A DNA stretch of 64,000 nt. Source: RPQJ01 sp963732375. GTDB lineage: Bacteria; Pseudomonadota; Gammaproteobacteria; Steroidobacterales; Steroidobacteraceae. The stretch lies in the NCBI GenBank assembly GCA_963732375.1, contig CAVSZE010000013.1, positions 62,001 to 126,000 on the forward strand. The letters run 5' to 3'. Positions 28,013 to 37,443 of this stretch are shown piece by piece; position 1 is the stretch's first letter, and each line of letters opens with the position of its first letter. Made by a program: the position numbers and the translations under genes. Below the pieces are notes generated by a model. That model worked only from the letters and a program-made list of their open reading frames with translations. It was not told the origin of the DNA and made no database searches.

Positions 28013-28041
28013 ACTCGCGGCTTTCCGGAACGAGACTGCCC

Positions 28042-28992
28042 GTGCGACCGCCCAATATCTTCGCCGGTCCATACGTGGATCGCGCTGCCCACCTGCGCAA
28101 GGATCCCGCGGCGATTGCTGCGGCCCTTGCCGATCCGGACACCTGGGTACTGCCGGTCTGGGAGTCGCGCAACCTGGTGCGGCGCACCGCGCAGGGATGG
28201 ACCGCAGGATTCGTCGGCGTTCGCGACGGGCAGGCCAGCCACGGCCGGCCCGAGGACTGGATCCTGCTCGGGCATTTTCACGGCAGGCCGTGTTTCGCCT
28301 GCGATGCAGCCAACGACGGAAGCCCAGCGACGGCGGCCGACACGTCATATGAAGACCTGCGTCGCACGGCCGGCGTGCTACCGGACGACGAGGCGGGGCT
28401 GCTGGCATATGCGCGTGCGATGGTGTCGTGGCGCCAGCGCAGCCGACACTGCGGCGCCTGCGGCTCGCCGACGTCGCGCACCAGTGCCGGGCACGTCGCC
28501 AGGTGCAGCAACGAAGGCTGCGGCGCAGAGCAGTTCCCGAGGATCGACCCGGCCATCATCGTGCTGGTGACCGACGGCGAACGCGCGCTGCTCGGGCGGC
28601 AGGCCGCCTGGCCGGCGGGACGCTATTCGACGATCGCCGGATTTGTCGAGCCAGGCGAAAGCCTGGAGGATGCGGTAGCGCGGGAGGTGCTCGAGGAGAC
28701 GGGCGTCAGCGTGCAGGACGCAAGCTATCACTCCTCGCAACCATGGCCTTTTCCGTCGTCGCTGATGATCGGGTTCACGGCGACAGCGTCAGCCGCGGCC
28801 GTCGCGAAGCCCGACGAGGAACTCGAAGACGTTCGCTGGTTCACGCGCGAGGACATCGCGAGCGGTTATCCCGGCCTGCCGCTGCCGCAGTCGGTATCGT
28901 TCCGGCTCATCGAGGACTGGTACGACGCGGGCTCGAGTCTTCCGCTCCGCGCGACTCCCGGCGTGAAGCTGTGGGGCCGAGCGGACCGCTAG
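28042..28992 (+). CDS. nudC: NAD-cap hydrolase / NADH pyrophosphatase
   Basis: 316 aa. Cleaves NADH and removes the NAD cap from RNA 5' ends. Zinc ribbon CGACGSPT...CSNEGCG (about 142-165), Nudix box GFVEPGESLEDAVAREVLEE (about 204-223) and the NudC hallmark SQPWPFPSSLM (about 236) are intact. A GTG start at 28042 with GGAACGAG ahead is chosen; a longer in-frame form starting at 27952 would overlap the FlhC-like gene by about 60 nt and add residues foreign to the family. Confidence 0.9.
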   Translation: MRPPNIFAGPYVDRAAHLRKDPAAIAAALADPDTWVLPVWESRNLVRRTAQGWTAGFVGVRDGQASHGRPEDWILLGHFHGRPCFACDAANDGSPATAADTSYEDLRRTAGVLPDDEAGLLAYARAMVSWRQRSRHCGACGSPTSRTSAGHVARCSNEGCGAEQFPRIDPAIIVLVTDGERALLGRQAAWPAGRYSTIAGFVEPGESLEDAVAREVLEETGVSVQDASYHSSQPWPFPSSLMIGFTATASAAAVAKPDEELEDVRWFTREDIASGYPGLPLPQSVSFRLIEDWYDAGSSLPLRATPGVKLWGRADR

Positions 28993-29008
28993 ACGCACCG
29001 CCACGCAC

Positions 29009-29773
29009 GTGTCGCCGGAAATCCCCTTCGTGCTCGCGGCCGCGTTCGGTGCCGGCGTCGTCGATGCGATGGCCGGCGGCGGCGGCCTGATCCAGTTGCC
29101 CGCGCTGTTCGCGGCGTATCCAGTGACGCCGCAGGCCACGCTGCTCGGCACCGGCAAGCTCGCCGGTCTCGCCGGCACCACCAGCGCGGCGGCGCGCTAC
29201 CTGCGCCACGTGCGGCTCGACCGATCGCTGGTCATCGCGGCCGCGGCAGCAGCATTCATCGCGGCGCTCGGCGGCGCGTGGATCGCGACCCAGGTGCCGC
29301 CGCTGCGTTTCCGGGCGATGGTCCCCATGTTGCTCGCCGCGGTGCTGGTCTACACGCTGGTCCACCGGGACTTCGGTCGTGAGCATCGGCCGCGCCGCAA
29401 CGGCAGGCACGGGCGAGCGCTTGCCGCGGCCGGCGCCGGCGCGATCGGCCTGTACGACGGCTTCTTCGGCCCGGGGACCGGCAGTTTCCTGATGTTCCTG
29501 TTCATACGCGTGTTCGGCATGGACTTCCTGCACGCGTCGGCCTCGGCCAAGGTCGTCAACGCCGCCGCCAACCTAGCGGCCATCCTGCTTTTCGGCCTGA
29601 CCGGCGAGGTCTTCTGGCTGCTCGGGCTCGCGATGGCCGTGTGCAACGTGGCCGGCGCGCTGCTGGGGACTCACCTCGCGATACGGCACGGCAGCGGGTT
29701 CGTGCGCATTGTCTTCATTCTCGTGGTCGGCTGCCTGATCGCAAAGACTGCCTGGGACGCGTTCGCGACCTGA
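29009..29773 (+). CDS. TSUP-family (TauE/SafE) membrane transporter
   Basis: 254 aa, seven to eight hydrophobic segments. Family signs are GAGVVDAMAGGGGLIQLPAL (about 14-33) and the repeat-related GAIGLYDGFFGPGTGSFLM (about 140). Moves sulfonates, sulfite or other organic anions across the inner membrane; substrate cannot be told. GTG start. Lies 16 nt after nudC and begins a run of plus-strand genes. Confidence 0.86.
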   Translation: MSPEIPFVLAAAFGAGVVDAMAGGGGLIQLPALFAAYPVTPQATLLGTGKLAGLAGTTSAAARYLRHVRLDRSLVIAAAAAAFIAALGGAWIATQVPPLRFRAMVPMLLAAVLVYTLVHRDFGREHRPRRNGRHGRALAAAGAGAIGLYDGFFGPGTGSFLMFLFIRVFGMDFLHASASAKVVNAAANLAAILLFGLTGEVFWLLGLAMAVCNVAGALLGTHLAIRHGSGFVRIVFILVVGCLIAKTAWDAFAT

Positions 29774-29849
29774 TCCCGATTTGTGCGCCGAGGCCGGATG
29801 CGGCAGGATCGTTGCCTCCTGCCGCATGACCCGGCAACGCGAAGCACCC

Positions 29850-30446
29850 ATGGACCTGTCGATCGAATCGCTGCTCAGCGTCGCGCTTGGGATCGGGCTG
29901 GCTGCCGCAGCCGGTTTCCGGATATTCGTACCGCTGCTGGTGGCGGGTATCGCCGCGCGCGCTGGCATCCTGCCACTCACTGACAGTTTCCAGTGGCTTG
30001 CCGGCACGCCCGCGCTGCTGATGCTGGGGACTGCCGCTGCATTCGAGGTGCTCGCCTACTACATTCCAGGCCTGGACCACCTGCTCGACCTGGTCGCCGG
30101 CCCTGCGGCGGTTGGTGCAGGCGTGGTCGCCAGCGCGTCAGTGATGGCGGACATCCCACCAGCCGTGATGTGGCCTGTTGCGATCATCGCCGGAGGTGGC
30201 GTCGCAGGCCTGACGAAAGGCACGACAGCGTTGCTTCGTGCGAAGACCGGGGCGATGACGGCCGGGCTGGCCAACCCGGTGGTGGCCACGGTCGAAACCG
30301 TGGGCTCGACCGGCATCGCGATCCTGGCCGTGGCAGTTCCACTGCTCTGCCTGGCCGCGATCGTCGTGCTGCTGTACTGGGCCACGAAGAAGGCGGGACG
30401 GCTGCTTTTCGGTCGCGGTCGCAAGCCGGGAGCAGCCGGGTCCTGA
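29850..30446 (+). CDS. DUF4126 membrane protein
   Basis: 198 aa, strongly hydrophobic, with five or so predicted helices. GLAAAAGFRIFVPLLVAGIA near residues 16-35 and AYYIPGLDHLLDLVAGPAAV (about 70) match the DUF4126 family, for which no function is established. The chosen ATG at 29850 gives MDLSIESLLS; an upstream in-frame start would add 23 unlikely residues. Confidence 0.75.
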   Translation: MDLSIESLLSVALGIGLAAAAGFRIFVPLLVAGIAARAGILPLTDSFQWLAGTPALLMLGTAAAFEVLAYYIPGLDHLLDLVAGPAAVGAGVVASASVMADIPPAVMWPVAIIAGGGVAGLTKGTTALLRAKTGAMTAGLANPVVATVETVGSTGIAILAVAVPLLCLAAIVVLLYWATKKAGRLLFGRGRKPGAAGS

Positions 30447-30498
30447 CGCCGCAGCGTAGACGCGTTCCAGCGAGTGCGCTCCGCATACAATGCCAGCC

Positions 30499-31281
30499 AT
30501 GTGCCTGATCGTGCTCGCCTGGATGAAGCACCCGCGCTACCGGTTGGTGGTCGCGGCGAACCGCGACGAGTTTCACGACCGCCCCGCAGAATCACTCGCG
30601 TGGTGGGGAGACGCAGTCCCCATGCTGGCCGGGCGCGACCTCGCGGCCGGCGGAACCTGGATGGGCGTCAGTCGCGGCGGACGCTTCGCTGCAGTAACGA
30701 ATTTCCGTGAGTCGAACCAGGCCGCATCGCCGGATGCACCGTCGCGCGGGACGCTGGTGCCTCGATTCCTCGCGGGCGACACGGAGCCGACCGGCTTCAT
30801 CGATCACCTGCGCAAGTCCGCGGCGGACTTCGCCGGCTTCAACGTGATCGCGGCAGCGTCGCGAAGTCTCCTCTACTTCTCTAACCGTGCCGCAGGCGTC
30901 CCCCGCGAACTCGAGCCGGGCGTCTACGGCTTGTCCAATCACGAGCTGGACTCGCCGTGGCCGAAGCTCACGAGGGCACGCGAGCGACTGGCCGCGCAGG
31001 TCGACAGAAGTGGCGAACCGGAAGTCGCGGCGCTCTTTGGCCTGCTTGCAGACCGCGAACCGGCCAATGACCCGGCGCTGCCGGTGACAGGACTGCCGAT
31101 GGACATGGAGCGCGCCATCTCGGCGCCCTTCGTGCTGCATCCGCGATACGGCACCCGGTGCTCTACCGTACTGCTCGCAGGCCACGACGGGCGCGTGGTC
31201 ACGACCGAACGGCGTTTCGATGCCCTCGGCCGGCTGACCGGCGCGACCCGCATCGAATTCGCGATCGACGAGCCTCGGTAA
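30499..31281 (+). CDS. NRDE-family protein (TANGO2-like)
   Basis: 260 aa. The N-terminus MCLIVLAW...AANRDEFHDRP carries the NRDE motif, and GGTWMGVSRGGRFAAVTNFR (about 52) is characteristic. Cys2 and the N-terminal fold suggest an Ntn-type hydrolase relative; some homologues are implicated in haem handling. Its function in bacteria is not settled. It overlaps the tamA start by 1 nt (TAATG). Confidence 0.82.
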   Translation: MCLIVLAWMKHPRYRLVVAANRDEFHDRPAESLAWWGDAVPMLAGRDLAAGGTWMGVSRGGRFAAVTNFRESNQAASPDAPSRGTLVPRFLAGDTEPTGFIDHLRKSAADFAGFNVIAAASRSLLYFSNRAAGVPRELEPGVYGLSNHELDSPWPKLTRARERLAAQVDRSGEPEVAALFGLLADREPANDPALPVTGLPMDMERAISAPFVLHPRYGTRCSTVLLAGHDGRVVTTERRFDALGRLTGATRIEFAIDEPR

Positions 31282-33071
31282 TGTCCGTCGCCGCCATCGC
31301 GGGATCCCGGTGCGGCAGTCGCCTGCGCGGCTGCGCGTGTCTCGTGATGCTGTTCGCAGCCGCGACGGCAGGTGCCGCAGACACGATCCGCCTGGAAATC
31401 GACGGCGTGGACCGCGCGATGAAGGACAATGTCCGCGCCTACCTGTCGCTGGACAGGTACCTGCAACGCACGGACCTCACTGACACCCAGGTGCGTCGCC
31501 TCGCCGACCGTGCGGTGGACGAGGCGGCCGACGCACTCCGCCCCTTCGGCTATTACGAACCGAGGGTGAACAGCCGGACCACGCGCGACGGTGACACCTG
31601 GATCGTCCGACTCCGCATCAAGCCAGGTGAGCCGGTGCTGATGCGTGAGGTCGACGTCCGCATCGTCGGCGCCGGCGAAAACGACGGAAACATCCGCCTG
31701 GTCGTCGATGGCAATCAACTCAGGCCGGGAACCCGTCTCGACCACACGGTGTACGAAAAGCTCAAGAGCGACCTGGTCCGCACCGCGCTCGAGCAGGGCT
31801 ACCTCGACGCCAGGCTGACGCGCCGCGAACTCAATGTGGACCCGCCGCAGCACGTCGCGGACGCCACGCTGGTGCTCGACACCGGCGGCCGCTATCGGTT
31901 CGGCAAGGTGACGATCGAGCAGGACGCGATCAACCCGGAGCTGCTCGGCCGATTCGTGCGCTTCACGGAGGGCGAGCCTTTTTCCGGCGCGGTGGTTCAC
32001 AGCACGCAGTACGCGCTCGAGGACACCTTCTTCTTTTCGACGGTCAGCGTGACGCCCGGCGAACGTGATCCGCAGACGCTCACGGTCCCGGTAACGATCC
32101 ACGCCGAACGCATCAAGCGCGACCGTTATGCGGCGAGCGCCGGGTTCGGCACGGACACCGGGCCGCGGGGGCAGTTCGCCTGGGATCGCAGGCTGGTCAA
32201 CGACTCCGGCCATCGCTGGCGGCTGCAGACGACGTTGTCGCAGGTCCTGCAGAACGCGACCGCCAGCTACATCATCCCGATCGGCGATCCTTCACTGGAG
32301 AAACTCGAATTCTCCGCTGGCTACATCAACCAGACGCTCGGCGGCCTCAACAGCGAGCGCTACGAGCTGGCAGGCGGCGTGACCCGGGCATTCGGTCATT
32401 GGCAGCGCGTGCTGTTCCTGCAATTGAGCCAGGAATTCACGCGGTTTCCAGACAGTGAGAACACACGGTCGCTGCTGCTGATCCCCGGCATCAGCTTCGC
32501 CACGCAGCCACCCAATTTCCTGACCGGCTGGGTGCGTGACGCCGCGTACTACTTCGAACTGTCCGGCAGCCCCGCAACGCTGGGCTCGGACGCGTCCTAT
32601 CTTCGCTTTTATGCGCGCGGCGAGCGGGTGTGGCCGATCGTCCAGGGACCGTGGTACCTGCGACTTCGTGGCGAGGTCGGCACGAGCTGGGTTGCCGACT
32701 TCTCGCAGCTGCCCGGGTCGCAGCGCTTCTTCGCCGGCGGCGACCGCAGCGTCCGAGGCTTCGCGCTCGACTCGTTGAGCCCGCAGGACCCGAACGCCCC
32801 GCCGGGAAGCAGCAACAAGGGCGTAGGCGGCAAGCACAAGCTGATCGGCAGTATCGAAATCGAACGCGACCTGCCGCGCGACCTGCGCGGCGCGGTGTTC
32901 TTTGACACCGGCAACGCCTTCGACAACTGGAACACGCCGCTCGAGTACTCGGTCGGAGTCGGGCTTCGTTTAAAGCTGCCGATGCTGCTGATCGGAGTGG
33001 ACATCGCCCAGGCGCTGTCGGAGCCGAACCAGAGGCCGCGGCTCCACCTCAACATCACGCAGGTGCTGTGA
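31281..33071 (+). CDS. tamA: translocation and assembly module outer-membrane subunit
   Basis: 596 aa Omp85-family protein. The signal peptide (first about 35 residues, cleaved after GAA) is followed by three POTRA-like periplasmic domains (about 40-280), with a C-terminal 16-strand barrel ending HLNITQVL. The conserved barrel loop motif QRFFAGGDRSVRGFALD (about 481-497) is the VRGF/Y hallmark. Helps insert outer-membrane proteins and move phospholipid together with TamB. Start ATG overlaps the preceding stop. Confidence 0.92.
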   Translation: MSVAAIAGSRCGSRLRGCACLVMLFAAATAGAADTIRLEIDGVDRAMKDNVRAYLSLDRYLQRTDLTDTQVRRLADRAVDEAADALRPFGYYEPRVNSRTTRDGDTWIVRLRIKPGEPVLMREVDVRIVGAGENDGNIRLVVDGNQLRPGTRLDHTVYEKLKSDLVRTALEQGYLDARLTRRELNVDPPQHVADATLVLDTGGRYRFGKVTIEQDAINPELLGRFVRFTEGEPFSGAVVHSTQYALEDTFFFSTVSVTPGERDPQTLTVPVTIHAERIKRDRYAASAGFGTDTGPRGQFAWDRRLVNDSGHRWRLQTTLSQVLQNATASYIIPIGDPSLEKLEFSAGYINQTLGGLNSERYELAGGVTRAFGHWQRVLFLQLSQEFTRFPDSENTRSLLLIPGISFATQPPNFLTGWVRDAAYYFELSGSPATLGSDASYLRFYARGERVWPIVQGPWYLRLRGEVGTSWVADFSQLPGSQRFFAGGDRSVRGFALDSLSPQDPNAPPGSSNKGVGGKHKLIGSIEIERDLPRDLRGAVFFDTGNAFDNWNTPLEYSVGVGLRLKLPMLLIGVDIAQALSEPNQRPRLHLNITQVL

Positions 33072-36000
33072 TGAAGTGGCGGCAGATAGTGATCGCCGTG
33101 TTGCTCGCGCTGCTGCTCGCGGTGCCGGCGGTGCTGCTGCACCGACTGCTCTACACGCAGCAGGGGCTCGAATATGTCCTCTCGAAACTGCAGGGGATCG
33201 AGAACCCTCGCATCGAGTTGAGCGGCGTCGAGGGCACGCTCGCGGGACCGCTGTCCTTCGGCCACGTGGTCATCGACCACGACGCGGTGCGCATCGAGGC
33301 GGACGGGGTGCGCGGCATTCCGAGGGTGGCGGGCCTGCTCGCGGGCCGCCTCGGGCTCGACCACGCGAGCATCGACCGCGTGGAGATTACGCTGAAGGAC
33401 CGCGGGCCGCAGCCGGAGTCGGAAATCCATTTCCTGCCGGCCTGGCTCGGTATTTCCGCAGACGACGTGATCGTGCGACAGGTCGGCGTACGCCTCAAGG
33501 ACGGCACGCGGTTGCACGTCGCCTCGGTGCGCGCAGGCCTGCGCGTGACACGCTGGCGAATTGACCTCTCGCCGTTTGCCATCGAGGACGCAGCCGGGCG
33601 ACTCGACGGCGAGGTGTACCTGCGGGGCACGAGTCCGCTGGGCCTGCGCGGCAACGTCGCCGGACACTGGCGGCTGCCGGACGGGCTCGAATATCGCTTT
33701 GCCGCCGCAACCTACGGCAGGCTCGATCGCATGGCGATCGACACGGTGCTGGTCTCGCCCGCGCAGGTCTCGTTCTCGGGCAACCTGCTGGACCTGCATG
33801 CCGAACCGCGCGCGGTCGGAACACTGCGCGCGATCGATTTCGACGGCTCGCCCTGGCTGTCGCCGGGACAGTTACCGGCCTTGAGCGGTTCGATTTCGGT
33901 GGACGCCGGCGCCCACGGCATCGGCATAGACGGAACACTCACCTCGCCAGCCGCAGGTGCCGAAGTGATCCGGGTCCACGGATCCGCGCGGTACGCCGGG
34001 GACACGCTCGACCTGCTGTCACTGCGCGCGTGGATACCGAGGACCGGAGCATCGCTCGCCGCCTCCGGCACTGTCGAGTTCGTCGAGCACGGGCCGCGGC
34101 TGGCCGTCGCCGGAGAGTGGACTGAGCTACGCTGGCCGCTCACCGGGGACCCGACGGTCACGAGTCCGTCGGGGTCGGTGCGGCTCAAGGGCGCAATGCC
34201 GTACGAGTTCGAGCTCACCGCGGTGGCACATGGCCTGGGGATGCCGGTCGCCGATTTCTCTGCCACTGGCCAGGTGGACCGCGAACAGCTTGCGATCGAC
34301 CGCATCGATGGCAATTTCCTGCACGGCCGGCTCAGCGGGTCCGGGCGCGTGTCGTTCGGGGGCGACAAGGCCTGGCAGGCGATTGTGCAGGGACGCAGGC
34401 TCGACCTTTCGGGCGTACGCGAGGACCTGAGCGGGCTCATCGACGTCGATGGCCGGATCGAGGGCCGCGGTTTTTCCGCCGACGGTCCCTGGACGGCGCG
34501 ATTGTCGAGACTCTCCGGCGAGCTTCGCGGACGAAAGCTCACCGGCAGCGGTGCGGTCAGCTACCTGAAGGGCACGTACGACCTCAAGGGCGTACGAATC
34601 GCAAACGCCGGCTCCCACGTCGACATCGACGGCCGCTACGGCGAGGTGATGGACCTGCGCTGGGACGCGAAAATCGAGTCGCTAGCGCTGCTGCATCCTT
34701 CGCTGGGCGGACAACTCGAGTCACGCGGTACCTTGCGCGGCACGCTGTCCCGGCCTGAGGTGGAAGGTGACTTCGATGCCCGGCGCCTGCATGCGGGAGG
34801 TGTCGAAGTGGAATCTGCGCAGGCAAGCGTGGACCTGGACCTTTCGGACCGGCACGACTCGCGGATCCTGGCCGAGGCGCGCGGCGTGCATTCGGAACAG
34901 TTCAGGCTCGACTCCGCACGCCTCGAGGCATCGGGCCTGGCGAGCAGGCACCACATCTCGCTCAAACTCGACTCACCCGGCATCGAGGGAGGTCCCGTCC
35001 CCGGTTTCAAGGCGACGCTGGCAGCCTCGGGAAGCGCGGATGTCGAGAAGCGCTCCTGGGCCGGGACGCTCGAGCAAGCATCGTTCGACTTTACCGACGG
35101 CAACGCGCGCCTTGCCAGTCCGGTGGCGCTGCAACTCGGGCCCGAACTGGCGGACGCGACACCGCTCTGCCTTGTCACGGACGACGCGCGCCTTTGCGCC
35201 GAGGGCGAGTGGCACCGCGCGACGGGGTCGTGGCGCGTGCTCTACAGCGCCCAGGACTGGCCGCTCCGGCGCCTGCTGACCACACTGCTCGGGCGGCGCG
35301 AGTTCGACGGTATGCTTCAGGCGAGCGGTTGGGCGGAACGGCGACCGGGCCACGACTGGGTGGGAGGGCTCGCGGTCGTCATCGACAAGCCGACGATCGA
35401 GATCCGCCGCAACCGGTTCCGCTCCGACACTGTCTCGATCGGCAGTGGCAGGCTGGACGTTTACGCAGACGAGGACGTGCTGCGCGCAGACGCGCAACTG
35501 GACATGGCGGCCAGCACCCGGCTGACAGGCCATGCGTCGGCTGAACGTCACGCCGGGATACCGCTGGCGCAGTTGCCGCTCGCCGGCGAGGTCCGCACAG
35601 AGTCAGCCGCACTGACGACGCTGCCGCTTCTCGTCCCGGAAATCGACCGCGCGGACGGACTGATGGAGGCGGTCGTGCGCCTCGGCGGCACGCTCGGGGA
35701 CCCGACCGCGGACGGGGACTTCCACATTCGTGACGGTCGGCTGGACCTGTACCGGACCAACGTGTCGCTGACCAACGCCACTCTCGACGGGAAATTCGCC
35801 GGGGATACGGTTACGTTCGAGGGGAAGGCCACCACGGGCACGGGTCCAGTCGAAGTCGACGGCCAATTCAGCTGGCCTGACGGCGTGATGACCGGAAGCA
35901 TGCGGCTCACGGGCAAGGACCTGCTGGTGGCCGATACGCCCGCCTACCGTGTCCACGCTTCGCCGGACCTGCTGATCAAGGCCGATGCGGACGGCTACCT

Positions 36001-36835
36001 CGTCACCGGGCAGGTCGTGATTCCGTCGGCGAGGATTTCCCCCCGCGACCTGGGCACTTCGGTAAATACGTCACCCGACGAGCACATCGTCGGCGCCGAT
36101 ACCGTCCAGGAGGCACCGGTCACGAGCCGGGTCCGCGCGCGGGTGACGATGACCCTCGGCGACAACGTCCGGGTGGATACCTTCGGGCTCAAGGCCCACC
36201 TCGGCGGCGAGGTTGCCGTGACCATGGACCCGGGCGAGGAAGCCCGCGGAACCGGCTCGATCCGTGTTATCGATGGTGAATACAAGACATTCGGCGTCTA
36301 CGTGAAGATCACCAAGGGAGAACTGACCTACGCCGACGCCCCGCTCAATCTCCCGATGCTGGAACTGGTTGCGAAACGAGAGATCAAGGATGCCGACGTC
36401 GTCGTCACCGTCAACGTACGCGGCCGCATCGACAATCCGTACGTGACCATCACCTCCGAACCGGCCATGACGAGCACCGAGGCCCTTTCCTACCTGCTGA
36501 CCGGGCGCTCGCTGAACACGCTGCAGTCGGGCGAGGCCACCTCGGTGAACCAGGCGGCCGAAAGCCTAGCCGTGAGCGGCGGCGCGCTGCTGCTCGGCAA
36601 CGTCGGCAAGCGGATCGGGCTCGACGAGGTGTCGGTCGAGCGCGGCAACGCGAACGACACTCAGGTGGTGCTCGGCAAGTTCCTCTCGCCGAAGCTGTTC
36701 GTGAGCTACGGCGTCTCGGTGGCCGAGGCGATCAACACGATCAAGCTGCGCTACACGCTGAACTCCCGCTGGGCACTGAAGGCCGAGGCCGGCCTCGAAC
36801 AGGGGGCGGACGTGGAATTCAAGATCGAGCGCTGA
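33071..36835 (+). CDS. tamB: translocation and assembly module inner-membrane subunit
   Basis: 1254 aa. A single N-terminal membrane anchor (about 5-30) is followed by a long beta-rich AsmA-like repeat structure that bridges the periplasm. The C-terminal DUF490 domain (about 880-1254) has SYLLTGRSLNTLQSGEA and KFLSPKLFVSYGVSVAEAIN. Start chosen at ATG 33071, overlapping the tamA stop by 1 nt; an alternative GTG lies 3 nt upstream. TamAB is thought to be a lipid-transport and OMP-assembly system. Confidence 0.93.
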   Translation: MKWRQIVIAVLLALLLAVPAVLLHRLLYTQQGLEYVLSKLQGIENPRIELSGVEGTLAGPLSFGHVVIDHDAVRIEADGVRGIPRVAGLLAGRLGLDHASIDRVEITLKDRGPQPESEIHFLPAWLGISADDVIVRQVGVRLKDGTRLHVASVRAGLRVTRWRIDLSPFAIEDAAGRLDGEVYLRGTSPLGLRGNVAGHWRLPDGLEYRFAAATYGRLDRMAIDTVLVSPAQVSFSGNLLDLHAEPRAVGTLRAIDFDGSPWLSPGQLPALSGSISVDAGAHGIGIDGTLTSPAAGAEVIRVHGSARYAGDTLDLLSLRAWIPRTGASLAASGTVEFVEHGPRLAVAGEWTELRWPLTGDPTVTSPSGSVRLKGAMPYEFELTAVAHGLGMPVADFSATGQVDREQLAIDRIDGNFLHGRLSGSGRVSFGGDKAWQAIVQGRRLDLSGVREDLSGLIDVDGRIEGRGFSADGPWTARLSRLSGELRGRKLTGSGAVSYLKGTYDLKGVRIANAGSHVDIDGRYGEVMDLRWDAKIESLALLHPSLGGQLESRGTLRGTLSRPEVEGDFDARRLHAGGVEVESAQASVDLDLSDRHDSRILAEARGVHSEQFRLDSARLEASGLASRHHISLKLDSPGIEGGPVPGFKATLAASGSADVEKRSWAGTLEQASFDFTDGNARLASPVALQLGPELADATPLCLVTDDARLCAEGEWHRATGSWRVLYSAQDWPLRRLLTTLLGRREFDGMLQASGWAERRPGHDWVGGLAVVIDKPTIEIRRNRFRSDTVSIGSGRLDVYADEDVLRADAQLDMAASTRLTGHASAERHAGIPLAQLPLAGEVRTESAALTTLPLLVPEIDRADGLMEAVVRLGGTLGDPTADGDFHIRDGRLDLYRTNVSLTNATLDGKFAGDTVTFEGKATTGTGPVEVDGQFSWPDGVMTGSMRLTGKDLLVADTPAYRVHASPDLLIKADADGYLVTGQVVIPSARISPRDLGTSVNTSPDEHIVGADTVQEAPVTSRVRARVTMTLGDNVRVDTFGLKAHLGGEVAVTMDPGEEARGTGSIRVIDGEYKTFGVYVKITKGELTYADAPLNLPMLELVAKREIKDADVVVTVNVRGRIDNPYVTITSEPAMTSTEALSYLLTGRSLNTLQSGEATSVNQAAESLAVSGGALLLGNVGKRIGLDEVSVERGNANDTQVVLGKFLSPKLFVSYGVSVAEAINTIKLRYTLNSRWALKAEAGLEQGADVEFKIER

Positions 36836-36853
36836 GCCGGGCGGCGTGGCTGC

Positions 36854-36873
36854 CCGGATAGCTGGCTATCCGG
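36854..36873. repeat. perfect inverted repeat between tamB and argR
   Basis: Arms CCGGATAGC (36854-36862) and GCTATCCGG (36865-36873) with loop TG, 19 nt after the tamB stop. It lacks a T-run, so it is at most a weak terminator. Downstream, degenerate CGGCTGTG repeats run to about 36901. Confidence 0.55.
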
Positions 36874-36914
36874 CTGTGCGGCTGTGTGCGTATGCGGCTA
36901 TTCAGATGCACTGC

Positions 36915-36943
36915 TTGACAGTGTTTGCATAATTATGCACATT
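36915..36943 (+). promoter_or_regulatory. argR operon promoter containing an ARG-box-like operator
   Basis: -35 TTGACA (36915-36920, perfect), 17-nt spacer, weak -10 CACATT (36938-36943). The spacer holds a perfect 14-bp palindrome TGCATAATTATGCA (36926-36939). It resembles the ArgR box (TGAATAATTATTCA type) differing by one base per half. Binding there would block RNA polymerase, so the operon is probably autorepressed by its first gene product in response to arginine. The -10 is weak and may be shifted by a base. Confidence 0.7.
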
Positions 36944-36980
36944 GTCGGTGTTTTTATTCATACACGCAGCCCGCGCCAGC

Positions 36981-37436
36981 ATGGCCACCCACCTCGACGC
37001 GCAGAACATGAGACGGGACGCGATCGTCCGCATCCTGCGGCAGACTGCGGTCGGCCGCCAGGCGGAACTCGTTCGCCTGCTGCGCCGCGAAGGTTTCGAG
37101 GCCACGCAGTCGAGCGTCAGTCGCGACCTGCGGGAGATCGGCGTCGTGAAAGGTGCGGACCGCTACCTGCTGCCGGCCTCCGAGGACGCGCTGACGCCCA
37201 GCCACTTCGAGGACGTACGCACGTTCGTGAAAGGCTACCGCGGCGCGGGCGGCGCGCTCACCGTGCTCAGGACCACCGCCGGGACGGCGCAGGGCGTCGC
37301 GCTTGCGATCGACAAGGCACACTGGCCGGAAATCGTCGGCACGATCGCCGGAGACGACACTATCTTCATTGCCACGGTGGACTCGCGAGCGCAGCGGCGG
37401 CTGCACCAGCACCTCCGTACCACTTTCGGACGCTGA
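36981..37436 (+). CDS. argR: arginine-responsive repressor
   Basis: 151 aa. The N-terminal winged helix includes RRDAIVRILRQTAV and TQSSVSRDLREIGVVK (about 36-51), the ArgR DNA-contact helix. The C-terminal hexamerisation and arginine-binding domain includes GTAQGVALAID and EIVGTIAGDDTIF (about 110-135), with the conserved GTIAGDDT. Start ATG at 36981 is used because a TTG at 36942 overlaps the promoter. It heads the argR-argG-...-argH operon and is close to an ARG-box-like site. Confidence 0.9.
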   Translation: MATHLDAQNMRRDAIVRILRQTAVGRQAELVRLLRREGFEATQSSVSRDLREIGVVKGADRYLLPASEDALTPSHFEDVRTFVKGYRGAGGALTVLRTTAGTAQGVALAIDKAHWPEIVGTIAGDDTIFIATVDSRAQRRLHQHLRTTFGR

Positions 37437-37443
37437 GACTCCC

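Noticed and set aside
36854..36873. Inverted repeat after tamB as a canonical terminator
   Set aside because: The stem is perfect but there is no T-run; kept only as a hairpin.
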